This document shows positions 36,751 through 45,706 of a stretch of DNA of 64,000 nucleotides, piece after piece. The notes beneath the pieces are model-generated. The model ran no database searches and was not told where the DNA came from. It saw only the letters and a list, made by a program, of their open reading frames with translations. The stretch covers positions 62,001 to 126,000 of the forward strand of contig NZ_JASXSI010000010.1 of NCBI RefSeq assembly GCF_030315685.1. Reading direction: 5' to 3'. This DNA is from Gordonia sp. ABSL11-1. GTDB lineage: Bacteria; Actinomycetota; Actinomycetes; Mycobacteriales; Mycobacteriaceae. The position numbers were made by a program, and so were the translations under genes. How positions within the stretch are numbered: position 1 is the first letter of the stretch; every line of letters starts with the position of its first letter.

Positions 36751-38174
36751 CACGCGTGCTCCGGCGTCGGCTGGATGTGCGGCGTGAAACCCGAACCCGT
36801 CCGGATGCTCACGGCCGCGACGAGACCGCCTGCGGCGCAGCATGCGGCGGAGATCGCCATCGCGGTACCGAAGCCGTCGCCGAGCGGTTGTCCCGGCCCG
36901 GCCTCGATCCCCGCGATCACGGGCAGGACCGCGACGGCCAGCAGGCCGGCGACCCTGGCCACGGCATTGTTGACCCCCGACGCCGTGCCGGCGTGTTCGG
37001 GACCCACCGCACCGAGTGCGGCCGCCGTCAACGGCGCGACCGTGATCGTCATGCCGAGACCGAACACCAGAACGGCGGGCAGCACCGCGGACACATAGCC
37101 GGCGCCGGGCACGATCCGCACCATCAGCGCGAGTCCGGCCCCGGCGACCAACGGGCCGACCGTCATCGGTAGACGCGGCCCGGTGAGTTGCGCGATCTTC
37201 CCGGACAGCGGTGACCCGAACAGCATGACGATGGTGAACGGCACTGTCGCCACCCCGGCCTGCAACGCGGTGTAGCCGAGGCTCTGCTGCAGTTGCAGCG
37301 CGAGGAGGAACAGTGCACCACCAAGTGCTGCATACACGGTCAAGGTGGTCAGATTGGCGCCGGTGAACTGCCACGACCGGAACAGTCCTAGGGGCAGCAG
37401 CGGATTCGCGGCACGCATCTCGATCACGAGGAAGGCGACGAGGGCGAGTACGCCGACCGCCGCGGCGACCAGAACCATTGCGCCCCAGCCCTGTGCCGGC
37501 CCCTCGATGAGTGCATAGACGACGCCGGTCAGTCCGACGACGACAGCTACGGCGCCGGCCAGATCGAGAGGTCCGGTGATCGCCCGGTCTCGCGACTCCG
37601 GGACGTGGCGCTGTGCGATCCACATCGCGCCGACGGCGAGTGGGACGCTGATGAAGAACACCCAGCGCCAGGAGACGGCATCGACGAGCCATCCACCGAC
37701 GAAGGGGCCCAGTGCACTCGTCGCACCGGACATCCCCGCCCACAGGCCGATCGCCCGGCCGCGATCCTCGACGGAGATCTCCGCATCGATGAGCGCAAGG
37801 CTGCCGGGGACGACCGCGGCCGCACCGACTCCCTGCAGGATCCGCGCGATGATCAGCCACTCGACGTTCGGCGCCAGCCCACACGCCATCGACGCGACCG
37901 CGAATACTCCGAGTCCGACGATGAACACGCGTCGTCGGCCGTATCGATCGCCCGCCGCGCCCCCGGCCAGCAGCAGGGCGCTCAACGTGAGCAGGTACCC
38001 GTCGAGCACCCACTGCTGACCACTGAGGCCGGTGTCGAGATCGCGGGCGATGGCGGGCAGCGCGACGTTGACCACCGTGCCGTCGAGGAACGCGACACCC
38101 GAGCCGAGTACGGCGGCGGCAATCAGCCATCGTCCGGTGGCCGACGATGCGGGGATGCCCGTGGAACTTCTCAC
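36708..38174 (-). CDS. MFS drug exporter, DHA2 (EmrB/QacA) type
   Basis: Efflux transporter of about 488 residues with 14 predicted transmembrane helices: AFLDGTVVNVALPAI in helix 1, GQQWVLDGYLLTLSALLLAGGAAGDRYGRRRVF, RILQGVGAAAVVPGSLALI, GPFVGGWLVDAVSWRWVFFISVPLA. I prefer the GTG at 38174 because AGGAG stands six bases before it; another GTG at 38207 has no suitable site. With this start, the perfect 20-bp palindrome at 38215-38257 falls in the promoter region and may be an operator. The 3' end overlaps the sigma-factor gene by 43 bases. Confidence 0.9.
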   Translation of the reverse strand: MRSSTGIPASSATGRWLIAAAVLGSGVAFLDGTVVNVALPAIARDLDTGLSGQQWVLDGYLLTLSALLLAGGAAGDRYGRRRVFIVGLGVFAVASMACGLAPNVEWLIIARILQGVGAAAVVPGSLALIDAEISVEDRGRAIGLWAGMSGATSALGPFVGGWLVDAVSWRWVFFISVPLAVGAMWIAQRHVPESRDRAITGPLDLAGAVAVVVGLTGVVYALIEGPAQGWGAMVLVAAAVGVLALVAFLVIEMRAANPLLPLGLFRSWQFTGANLTTLTVYAALGGALFLLALQLQQSLGYTALQAGVATVPFTIVMLFGSPLSGKIAQLTGPRLPMTVGPLVAGAGLALMVRIVPGAGYVSAVLPAVLVFGLGMTITVAPLTAAALGAVGPEHAGTASGVNNAVARVAGLLAVAVLPVIAGIEAGPGQPLGDGFGTAMAISAACCAAGGLVAAVSIRTGSGFTPHIQPTPEHACQRPEPAPDPHRAA

Positions 38175-38214
38175 GTGCGGCTCCTGGCCTCTGGACGACT
38201 CATCCACTCCCGAT

Positions 38215-38257
38215 TACACAGCAATAGTCCGCGCACGGCGCGGACTATTGCTGTGTA
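38215..38257. promoter_or_regulatory. Perfect 20-bp inverted repeat before the exporter gene
   Basis: Two 20-base arms (38215-38234 and 38238-38257) are exact reverse complements, reading TACACAGCAATAGTCCGCGC on the left, with ACG between. It stands 41 bases before the preferred exporter start. Possible readings are a repressor site, a terminator for the upstream secreted-protein gene on the same strand, or a mobile-element end. I found no second copy in the window. Confidence 0.6.
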
Positions 38258-38396
38258 TCGCGATCGCCGTATGCCCAGAACGACTTCCTGGCCGGTTTGA
38301 GGACAGTCGCGTCGGCATCGACGGGGGATACAGGAAGGAGTCGACGACGGTCAGGGCTTCTCGATTCCTGACCGATCGTCGTCACGCGTGGCGCCT

Positions 38397-38921
38397 CTAG
38401 GCGGAAGACCCGTAGTCGAGACCCTCGCCCATGATGAACGCACCGGTGAGACCGTACAGGTTCCGGTTCAGATTGCAGACGCTCATGACGGCGTACAGAC
38501 CGTCGGGCAGGCCCTTGAACGTATGCGTGACCGTCCCGTTCCGGTCGGCGAACTTCGCCAGATCGGTGGCCACGACGGCCTTCGCGTCGTTGAGTTCGGT
38601 GAGCAACTTGACCACGTCCACGCTCTGCCCCTGAACCAGCGCGATGATGTCCGTACCGACGATCGGGGCGGCCTTCACCGCGTCGATGACGGCGGTGGTG
38701 CATGCTCCGGGGATCAGCACGTTCACCCTGGGCACGTTGGTGACGGTATAGGCGATGTCACGGCCGGTGACCTTGATGGAATAGCCGACGCCCTTCGCCA
38801 CGCCGACGACCTGCACAGCACCGGGTCGAGGCTGCGCGTCGGCCACCGCGGGCACCATGCCGGCGATGGCGCACAGAGCGATCAGGGAAACGGCCCACCG
38901 GACGAGGACATGACGACGCAT
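38397..38921 (-). CDS. Secreted protein of unknown function
   Basis: A 174-residue exported protein. The signal peptide is MRRHVLVRWAVSLIALCAIAG followed by MVPAVADAQP, with signal peptidase cleavage likely after ADA (about residue 29). The mature part has two cysteines (PGACTTAV and MSVCNLNR) that may form a disulphide, an invariant-looking strand VGYSIKVTGRDIAYTVTNVPRVNVLIPG, and the end GEGLDYGSSA. The ATG at 38921 follows AGGAGAAGCT. Similar small secreted proteins occur in Gordonia and Rhodococcus, but I do not recognise a function. It is upstream of the exporter gene on the same strand; the 146 bases before it contain no gene. Confidence 0.7.
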   Translation of the reverse strand: MRRHVLVRWAVSLIALCAIAGMVPAVADAQPRPGAVQVVGVAKGVGYSIKVTGRDIAYTVTNVPRVNVLIPGACTTAVIDAVKAAPIVGTDIIALVQGQSVDVVKLLTELNDAKAVVATDLAKFADRNGTVTHTFKGLPDGLYAVMSVCNLNRNLYGLTGAFIMGEGLDYGSSA

Positions 38922-39067
38922 AGCTTCTCCTACTTGTTACTGGTGTGACTGGTGTGACTTTCCCCCATGTCGTAGGACCCTATCGACGCCTGCGGGCACT
39001 AGCGAGAGCTGGTGCGGATACGTTGTGGCGCCGTTGCCATCTCGAGACCGTCGTCGCAAGAGTCTCG

Positions 39068-40216
39068 TCACCGGAAGTGTGAACGAAACGGACGGAAGAA
39101 CGTCCGCAGCTCATCGGCGTACGACTCCGGCTGCTCGTACGGCGCGAAATGTCCGCCACGTGCGAGTTCGGTGACGCTGACGACGTTGGCGGTGCGCTCC
39201 AACCATGCCCGGGGCGGTCGCAGGACGTCGCCGCCGAACAGGGAGAATCCCGACGGCACCTCGACGCGTCGGGCGTACTGTTCCGGCGAGATCATCGCGT
39301 TCGCGCGGTACATCCGCATCGACGATCCGATGGTCCCCGTGACCCAGTACTGGGTCACCAGCGTGAGGATGTCGTCTTTGGTGAACGCACTCTCGATGTC
39401 GCCACCGCAGTCGCTCCAACTCCGCAGCTTCTCGACGATCCACGCCGCCAGACCGGCCGGCGAGTCGGTGAGCCCGACCGCCGCCGTCTGCGGTCTGGTG
39501 CTGTGCATGGCGGCATAACCCCCTTCGGCGCGTGCCCAGTTCGCGCCGCTGTCGAACCAGGCACGTTCGGCGTCGGTGAGATCGGCGGGGTTGCCGGCGA
39601 ACCGGGGCAGGCCCGCGTCCATGCGGTGGACGGCGACTACACGCTCGGGGTGATCGAGGGCGAGGAATCTGCTGACATGGCTGCCCATGTCGCCGCCGGC
39701 AGTCAAGAACCGCGGATAGCCGAGTCGGGTCATCAGGTCGGCCCACAGGCCGGCGACATCCCGCGAGTCGATCAGACGGGACGGCCGTTGGGAATAGCCG
39801 AATCCGGGCATGTCCGGGACGATGACATCGAACGCGTCGTCGGGATCACCGCCGTGCGCGCCCGGATCGGCAAGCAGTGGGAGAACTTTCAGATAGCGCC
39901 AGCACGAGTCGGGCCATCCGTGGTTCAGCAGCAGTGGCACCGCGGGCCGCGAACCTGTGGAGGCGCGAGCATGGATGACGTGGATGCCCAATCCGCCGAG
40001 GGTGATTCGCCGATGCGGAAGCGCACCGATCGCCTCTTCGGCGCCATACCAGTCGAAGTCGGCGATCCAGTAGTCCACGAGTTCGTGGAGATAGTCGACG
40101 TCGGTGCCGAGTCCCCAGCCCGCGTCGTCGGGGACGTCGGGCCACCGCGTCGCGCGCAGGCGGCGTCGGAGGTCGTCGATGACCGCGGGGTCGGTGCGCG
40201 CGTCGAATCCGGTCAC
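39068..40216 (-). CDS. Epoxide hydrolase (EHN-domain alpha/beta hydrolase)
   Basis: Epoxide hydrolase of 382 residues, converting epoxides to diols. The N-terminal EHN domain reads DPAVIDDLRRRLRATRWPDVPDDAGWGLG and YWIADFDWYGAEEAIGALPHRRITLGGLGIHVIHARAS; the core has the oxyanion site LLNHGWPDS, the nucleophilic aspartate in TAGGDMGSHVSRF, and a C-terminal histidine in ARGGHFAPYEQPE. The GTG at 40216 overlaps the stop of the glucose-6-phosphate dehydrogenase gene by four bases, so the two are translated together. NADPH from that enzyme could support epoxide-forming oxygenases elsewhere, which is speculation. Confidence 0.9.
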   Translation of the reverse strand: MTGFDARTDPAVIDDLRRRLRATRWPDVPDDAGWGLGTDVDYLHELVDYWIADFDWYGAEEAIGALPHRRITLGGLGIHVIHARASTGSRPAVPLLLNHGWPDSCWRYLKVLPLLADPGAHGGDPDDAFDVIVPDMPGFGYSQRPSRLIDSRDVAGLWADLMTRLGYPRFLTAGGDMGSHVSRFLALDHPERVVAVHRMDAGLPRFAGNPADLTDAERAWFDSGANWARAEGGYAAMHSTRPQTAAVGLTDSPAGLAAWIVEKLRSWSDCGGDIESAFTKDDILTLVTQYWVTGTIGSSMRMYRANAMISPEQYARRVEVPSGFSLFGGDVLRPPRAWLERTANVVSVTELARGGHFAPYEQPESYADELRTFFRPFRSHFR

Positions 40217-41574
40217 GGGGTCGGCCAGGACTCCGGTCCGATGGATCCGGCCGGGTATTCGTCGAGCGGGACACGATTCGACTTCCACGCATCCAGGATG
40301 GGATCGACCACTCGCCAACACTGTTCGGCGGTGTCGCCCCGGACGGCGAGAGTGGCGTCGCCGTCGAGGATTCCGGACAGCACCTCGGCGTAGGCATGGA
40401 TCGATCCCTGCCCGAGATCGGCAGTCAGGTGGGTGGTGTTCAGATCGAACGGATGTGCGCCGTCATGCACGTTGAGCTCCAGCGTCATCGTGTCCGGACC
40501 GAAGGCGAAACGCAGGACGTTGGGAGCGATGTCGCCGTGGAACTGCTCGGGGAGATGACGGACCGGCCGGAACGTGAGGGCGATCTCCTTCACTGCCGGT
40601 TCGATCGCCTTACCCGAACGCAACGTGAATGGCACTCCGGCCCATCGGCCGGTACAGACCTCGAAGGTCGCCTCCGCGAGTGTCTCGGTGTTGCGCAACG
40701 GATCCACGCCCTCCTCGTCGGCGTACGACGGCATGTGATGTCCGTCGACGTCGCCGGCCGTGTATCGGGCGCGTCGCGACGATGCCACCGGATCACCGCC
40801 GTAGACGCGGGTCGCGCGCAGGGCCGCGGCCGTCGCGTCGCGGAGGTCGCGCTCGCCCAGGGAAGCCGGCGAATCCATGGCGACGACCGACATCAGTTCG
40901 AGCAGGTGGCTCTGCAGCATGTCGACGAAGGCGCCCGCCTTGTCGTAGTAACCGGCGCGGCCTTCGAGTCCGAGGGTCTCGTCGTAACGGATGAGAACGG
41001 ATTCGATGTGTTCGGCCGACCACACCGGTTCGAAGACCCGGTTGGCGAACCGCACGCCGATCACGTCGAGAAGGATCGACTGTCCGAGAAAGTGATCCAC
41101 CCGGAACACCTGGTTTTCCGGGACCAGTTGCGCCAGAGTCTCGTTGAACTCGCGGGCGCTCGCCTGGTCGGTGCCGAACGGCTTCTCGAGGGCCAGGATG
41201 GTGCCGTCAGGGACGTCGACGCCGGTCATCGCCACGCACGACTCCTGAGCGATGGCGGGCGGTACGGCGAAGTAGAGCACGGGCGTGCCGTCGGCGGCGT
41301 CGAAGATCGAACGCAGTCCGTCAGGCGAAGAGATGTCGGCCTGCAGGAAGGTCGTCTGCTCGGCCAGCGCCGTGGCGGCGTCGGAGGCATCGTCGCCGAA
41401 GGCCTCCCGGACGCGTGTCCGCCAGGCGTCGTCGCCGACGTCCCGCCGGCCCACACCGACCAGTCGGACCCCGCGGTCGGGTTCGAGCGTCAGCAGTTGT
41501 TCGAGAGCGGGCAGGAGCAACCGCGACGTCAGATCGCCCGTCGCGCCCAGGATGAAGAGTGTGGTCTCGGCCAT
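40213..41574 (-). CDS. Glucose-6-phosphate dehydrogenase-like protein
   Basis: NADP-dependent oxidation of glucose 6-phosphate to 6-phosphogluconolactone is the family reaction. The 453-residue protein has TLFILGATGDLTSRLLLPAL at the N-terminus, ALEKPFGTD, and the substrate motif VFRVDHFLGQS; the usual motif is RIDHYLGKE, whose lysine binds the phosphate/sugar and is here glutamine. Other conserved places (NRVFEPVW, MLQSHLLELMSVVAMD, LRSGKAI) are kept. It is therefore a divergent paralogue of Zwf and could use another sugar phosphate. It is coupled to the epoxide hydrolase gene and divergent from the GH15 gene across 78 bases. Confidence 0.87.
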   Translation of the reverse strand: MAETTLFILGATGDLTSRLLLPALEQLLTLEPDRGVRLVGVGRRDVGDDAWRTRVREAFGDDASDAATALAEQTTFLQADISSPDGLRSIFDAADGTPVLYFAVPPAIAQESCVAMTGVDVPDGTILALEKPFGTDQASAREFNETLAQLVPENQVFRVDHFLGQSILLDVIGVRFANRVFEPVWSAEHIESVLIRYDETLGLEGRAGYYDKAGAFVDMLQSHLLELMSVVAMDSPASLGERDLRDATAAALRATRVYGGDPVASSRRARYTAGDVDGHHMPSYADEEGVDPLRNTETLAEATFEVCTGRWAGVPFTLRSGKAIEPAVKEIALTFRPVRHLPEQFHGDIAPNVLRFAFGPDTMTLELNVHDGAHPFDLNTTHLTADLGQGSIHAYAEVLSGILDGDATLAVRGDTAEQCWRVVDPILDAWKSNRVPLDEYPAGSIGPESWPTP

Positions 41575-41652
41575 GTTCGACGCTAACTCTCCATGGGCGT
41601 GTCGCGACAGCAGTTCGCCACAACGTCACACCGAGCCGTGACAATCGATGTC

Positions 41653-43422
41653 ATGCGCGCGAACATCGAGGATTACGCACTCATCGGGGACTGCCGCACG
41701 GCCGCACTGATCTCCCGGGACGGCGAGGTCGACTGGTTCTGCGCGCCCCGCTACGACTCCGCGTCGATCTTCGCCGCGCTGCTCGGAACCGAGGAACACG
41801 GTCGGTGGGCACTCGCGCCGCGGGACCCGAGCGCGACATCGACCCGTCGATACGCCGACGACACGCTGATCCTCGTCACCCGCTGGGAGACCGCCACCGG
41901 TGTCGCCGAGGTCCACGAGTTCATGCCGATCGACGGCGGGCGGGTCGATCTGGTGCGGCGGATCGTCGGCGTCGCCGGCCATGTGGAGTTCGAGACCGAC
42001 CTGCGAATGCGCTTCGACTACGCGCGAGCGGTGCCGTGGGTCTTGCAGGCCGGTACCGACGAGGGACCGGGTCTGCGCGCCATCGCAGGACCCGACGCGG
42101 TCATCGTCCGCGGGGTGGCACTGCACGCCGACGGCAACGTCCACCGTGGGTTCTTCACCGTCGAGCCCGACGTCACCGTCGACCTCACCCTCACCTGGTA
42201 TCACTCGTATCGCCCCGAACCCGAGCCGCTCGACGTCGGACGTGCGCTCACGCACACCCGGGACTGGTGGTCCCACTGGGCGAGCCGCATCGATCACACA
42301 GGGCCGCATCACGAGTTGGTGGTGCGTTCGCTGATCACGTTGCGCGCGTTGAGCAATCTCGACACCGGTGGCATCGTCGCGGCCGCCACGACCTCCCTGC
42401 CCGAGCAGTTCGGTGGCGCCCGAAACTGGGATTACCGGTATGTGTGGCTGCGCGACGCGTCGCTCACCCTGGAGGCGTTGGTCAATCACGGATTCCTGCA
42501 CGTCGCCGAGCACTGGCGGATGTGGCTGATGCGCGCCATCGCCGGCAACACGAAAGAACTGCAGATCATGTACGGCATCGCGGGAGAGCGCGATCTCGAG
42601 GAACGGGAACTCCCCCACCTGCCCGGCTATCAGGGGGCCGCGCCGGTGCGGATCGGCAACGGCGCTGTCGATCAGTATCAGGGCGACGTGATCGGCGAAG
42701 TGCTGTGCGGGCTCGAGGCGGCACGCGCGGCCGGCCTGGCGGAGCTGCCCATCTCGTGGTCGTTGCAGAAGGCGCTGATCGAACAGGTCGAGGCCAATCT
42801 GGAACGGCCGGACAACGGCATCTGGGAGATGCGGGGCAAACCCCGAATGTTCACCCACTCCCGTGCCATGATCTGGGCGGCGTTCGACCGCGGTGTCCGC
42901 GGCAGCGAGGTCTACGGTCTGGACGGCTCACCGGATCATTGGCGTGAGCTGCGCGACCGCGTGCGTGCCGAGATCGACGAGAACGGCGTCGACCCGGCAT
43001 CCGGACGATTCGTCCAGTTCGCCGGCACCACCGAGGTGGACGCCTCGTTGCTGATCCTCCCCCAGGTCGGCTTCTGCGCGTTCGACGACCCGCGGATGCT
43101 GGCCACGGTGGCCGAGATCGAAGCCACCCTCATGCGGGGTGGCCTGGTCCACCGCTATCGCACCACCACCGGCGTCGACGGGCTCGCCGGCGACGAACAT
43201 CCGTTCATGGCGTGCACGTTCTGGATGGTGACGCAGTATGCGCTCAGCGGTCGGCGCGACGACGCCGACGAACTGATGGCGAGGGCCTGCGCCACCGCGA
43301 ACGATCTGGGACTGTTCTCCGAGGAGTACGACGTCGGCGAGGGCCGTCAGGCCGGCAACACACCGCAGGCGTTGTCGCATCTGGCGTTCGTGCGGGCCGC
43401 GGATGCGCTGGCGTCGACGTAG
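41653..43422 (+). CDS. Glycoside hydrolase family 15 protein (glucoamylase/trehalase type)
   Basis: A 589-residue GH15 enzyme. The N-terminal beta-sandwich starts NIEDYALIGDCRTAALISRDGEVDWFCAPRYDSASIFAALLG, then the (alpha/alpha)6 barrel has the signature GGARNWDYRYVWLRDASLTLEAL, YQGDVIGEVL, and the end motif GNTPQALSHLAFVRAADAL. Bacterial members of this length act on trehalose, maltooligosaccharides or dextran; mycobacterial relatives are trehalases. The ATG at 41653 fits the family's start; the earlier GTG region is not conserved-looking. It is divergent from the glucose-6-phosphate dehydrogenase-like gene. Confidence 0.92.
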   Translation: MRANIEDYALIGDCRTAALISRDGEVDWFCAPRYDSASIFAALLGTEEHGRWALAPRDPSATSTRRYADDTLILVTRWETATGVAEVHEFMPIDGGRVDLVRRIVGVAGHVEFETDLRMRFDYARAVPWVLQAGTDEGPGLRAIAGPDAVIVRGVALHADGNVHRGFFTVEPDVTVDLTLTWYHSYRPEPEPLDVGRALTHTRDWWSHWASRIDHTGPHHELVVRSLITLRALSNLDTGGIVAAATTSLPEQFGGARNWDYRYVWLRDASLTLEALVNHGFLHVAEHWRMWLMRAIAGNTKELQIMYGIAGERDLEERELPHLPGYQGAAPVRIGNGAVDQYQGDVIGEVLCGLEAARAAGLAELPISWSLQKALIEQVEANLERPDNGIWEMRGKPRMFTHSRAMIWAAFDRGVRGSEVYGLDGSPDHWRELRDRVRAEIDENGVDPASGRFVQFAGTTEVDASLLILPQVGFCAFDDPRMLATVAEIEATLMRGGLVHRYRTTTGVDGLAGDEHPFMACTFWMVTQYALSGRRDDADELMARACATANDLGLFSEEYDVGEGRQAGNTPQALSHLAFVRAADALAST

Positions 43423-43595
43423 TCGATTCAGCCGCATGCCGATCCGCGAATTCGCTGCGCAGACGGGGTGACGGCGCAAGGATGGAGGCGCGAGGAGTCT
43501 ACGGGCAACGGCTGCCCGGGTCGGTGGTAGATGTCCCGCGTCCCATCCGCTTGGCACTGTGCTCGGCGACAGCGCCGCAACGAAAGACACCTCCG

Positions 43596-43733
43596 ATGAC
43601 ACGAAAGATCATTGCCGTCCTCGCAGCCGTCGCCGCTGCAACCGGGATCGCACTCGCCGGAACGGGTCCCGCGACCGCGGCCTGCATGGGCAACGGGATC
43701 GACGATCTGACCGCCGAACCCTGCGGCGACTGA
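43596..43733 (+). CDS. Tiny secreted peptide with two cysteines
   Basis: A 45-residue product: a clear signal peptide (MTRKIIAVLAAVAAATGIALAG, cleavage likely after ATA-A near residue 29) followed by only about 16 mature residues, CMGNGIDDLTAEPCGD. The two cysteines, 12 residues apart, could close a loop; the mature part is acidic. The ribosome site is weak (ACACCTCCG before the ATG), so expression is uncertain. The 170 bases between the GH15 gene and this ORF show no other gene. No known family is recognised. Confidence 0.45.
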   Translation: MTRKIIAVLAAVAAATGIALAGTGPATAACMGNGIDDLTAEPCGD

Positions 43734-43787
43734 CACCGCGCCCACCGAAGGCACGGACGCGCGCCCGTCGATCGCCGACTGTGCCCT

Positions 43788-43832
43788 GAATTTCACCGAG
43801 TGTGCCCGCGGCGGGCACGGTCGGTGAAATTC
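43788..43832. repeat. Intergenic palindrome related to the 13.4-kb repeat
   Basis: Arms 43788-43808 and 43812-43832 pair at 19 of 21 positions around CGG. The right arm contains GGGCACGGTCGG, the core also found in the repeat at 13392-13512, and further GACACGGTCGGCAA and GGCACGGTCGG units follow to 43865. It lies before the SDR gene's 3' end; the stretch 43734-43920 has no gene. Confidence 0.65.
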
Positions 43833-43920
43833 TGGACACGGTCGGCAATATCTGGGGCACGGTCGGGATGGCGCGGGTCGGTGGGACGGCGAGGTGGGAC
43901 GGCGAGGTGGGCGGGGGCGG

Positions 43921-44667
43921 TCAGGCGACCTGACGCGCGAGTGCCACCATCAGGTCGGCGCGGGTGCCCTGCACCTCCGAGCACCGCAGCGGCTTGACCC
44001 GTTCGACGAGGATCTCGTCGGTCGCCGTCGGCAGCAGCGTCATGACCTCGTCGCAGAAGTCGTCGAGTGGCATCGCCCAGTCGGCGTCGGCCTGGCCGGG
44101 GGTGAGGTCGGTCTGCACGGCCGGTGGGACGAGTTCGAGAACACTCACCGACGTGTCGGCCAGTTGCAGGCGCAGGCTGTCGGTGAACGAGTGGATGGCC
44201 GCCTTCGTCGCGCTGTAGGTCGGGGTGCCGGCCATCGGAGTGAACGCCAGCCCCGACGACACCGTCACGATCGTCGCCTCGGGTTGCGCCTCCAGGAACT
44301 CGCCGAACGCGGCGACGAGACGCAGTGGGCCGAGGATGTTGGTCTCGACCTCGGCGATCGCCGTCGGCAGGAAGTCGGAGTGACGCAGGTTCTCACCGCG
44401 CATGATGCCGGCCATCGCGATGAGCACGTTCGTCTCCGGGAAGCGCTCCTGGACGTCTGCGGACACCTGGGCGACGTCGTCGGCGGCGGCAGTGTCGATG
44501 CGGACGGTCTCGATCCCGGGGTGCGCGGCACGGATCTCGTCGAGGAGTTCCGTCCGGCGCCCACCGACGATGACACGGTTGCCGGCCTCGTGGAGCCGGC
44601 GGGCCAGTCCCAGGCCGATACCCGATGTGGCCCCGGGGATGAAGATGGTGTTCCCACTGATGCGCAT
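43921..44667 (-). CDS. SDR family oxidoreductase (DltE-like)
   Basis: Short-chain dehydrogenase of 248 residues: cofactor motif IPGATSGIGLGLARRLHEAGNRVIVGGRR, NVLIAMAGIM in place of NNAG, catalytic Ser in VTVSSGLAF and the Tyr-Lys pair in TYSATKAAIHSF. This composition, with TDLTPG later, fits the DltE/YdfG-like group of NADPH-dependent reductases. The ATG at 44667 has GAGGAGATC before it; the long open frame upstream is spurious. It is divergent from an XRE regulator (126-base gap), which probably controls it. Confidence 0.9.
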   Translation of the reverse strand: MRISGNTIFIPGATSGIGLGLARRLHEAGNRVIVGGRRTELLDEIRAAHPGIETVRIDTAAADDVAQVSADVQERFPETNVLIAMAGIMRGENLRHSDFLPTAIAEVETNILGPLRLVAAFGEFLEAQPEATIVTVSSGLAFTPMAGTPTYSATKAAIHSFTDSLRLQLADTSVSVLELVPPAVQTDLTPGQADADWAMPLDDFCDEVMTLLPTATDEILVERVKPLRCSEVQGTRADLMVALARQVA

Positions 44668-44793
44668 GATCTCCTCGTTTCGTCGTTCCGTCACCACCCA
44701 CTTCACCGTCGACGCGGGGCGTCGACAAGGCAGTGGGGATCCGGGGACCGGCGATCCCTGGATGCCGGTGACCCGATCCGCCAGAGTGGTGCC

Positions 44794-45630
44794 ATGGCGA
44801 TCGACCGGGCCGGGTTGGCCGAGTTCCTCCGTACTCGACGTGCGGCGCTGCAGCCCGCGGACGTGGGATTGCCACCCGGCTCCCGACGACGCACCCGTGG
44901 CCTGCGCCGCGAAGAAGTCGCGATGCTCGTCGGCATGTCGACCGACTACTACGGCCGCCTGGAGCAGCAACGCGGACCGCAGCCGTCCGAGCAGATGCTG
45001 GCGGCGATGGCACGAGCGCTGCATCTGAGCCTCGACGAACGCGATCACCTGTTCCGACTCGGCGGGCACAATGCGCCAGGGCGGCGGTCGGTCGTCGATC
45101 ATGTCGGTCCGGGGATGATGCGCATCGTCGACCGTCTCGCCGACACCCCGGCGATGGTGGTGAACAGTGCCGGTGAGACCTTGTTGCAGACCGCACCCGG
45201 GGTGGCACTGGTCGGCGAGGAGACCCACTTCACCGGTCTCCGCCGCAGCATCGCCTACCGCTGGTTCACCGATCCGGCCACCCGACAACGCTTTCCGGCC
45301 GACGACCACTCCCACCATGCTCGCGCCCACACCGCCCGATTGCGCGCGACGGTGACGCGCGAGGGGCCCGACTCGCGGGCAGCCGAGATCGCAGACGCCC
45401 TGCTGTCGGAGAGTCCCGACTTCGCCGAGCTGTGGCGGCGTCACGATGTCGCCGCCAGCCTGACCGACCGACGAAAACGTCTGCTGCATCCCGAACTCGG
45501 GCTCATCGAGGTCTTCTGCCAGACGCTCCTCGACCCCGACGGCACGCAGTGCCTACTGGTCTACACCGCCACTCCCGGCAGCGAGAGCCACGAGAAGCTG
45601 GCGATGCTGAGTGCGGTCACGGCCCCCTAG
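44794..45630 (+). CDS. XRE-family regulator with MmyB-like ligand-binding domain
   Basis: Transcription factor of 278 residues. The helix-turn-helix is in residues about 30-90 (GSRRRTRGLRREEVAMLVGMSTDYYGRLEQQRGPQPSEQMLAAMARAL), followed by the MmyB-like domain with DTPAMVVNSAGETLLQT, FTGLRRSIAYRWFTDPATR and a C-terminal FCQTLLDPDGTQCLLVYTATPGSESHEKL. Regulators of this type bind fatty-acid-like ligands and often control a neighbouring SDR, as the divergent gene here is. The two genes form a compact unit. Confidence 0.9.
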   Translation: MAIDRAGLAEFLRTRRAALQPADVGLPPGSRRRTRGLRREEVAMLVGMSTDYYGRLEQQRGPQPSEQMLAAMARALHLSLDERDHLFRLGGHNAPGRRSVVDHVGPGMMRIVDRLADTPAMVVNSAGETLLQTAPGVALVGEETHFTGLRRSIAYRWFTDPATRQRFPADDHSHHARAHTARLRATVTREGPDSRAAEIADALLSESPDFAELWRRHDVAASLTDRRKRLLHPELGLIEVFCQTLLDPDGTQCLLVYTATPGSESHEKLAMLSAVTAP

Positions 45631-45651
45631 CCACCACTCCGCCCACCCCAG

Positions 45652-45706
45652 CCCGCAGACGTAGCGGACATCGGCGCCGGGAGACGGTTTCCGCTACGTC
45701 TGCGGG
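45652..45706. terminator. Bidirectional hairpin between XRE regulator and SDR
   Basis: Perfect 17-base arms (45652-45668 and 45690-45706; left arm CCCGCAGACGTAGCGGA) with a 21-base loop, between convergent genes. The right arm runs into the last codons of the SDR gene, which ends at 45694. Confidence 0.65.
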
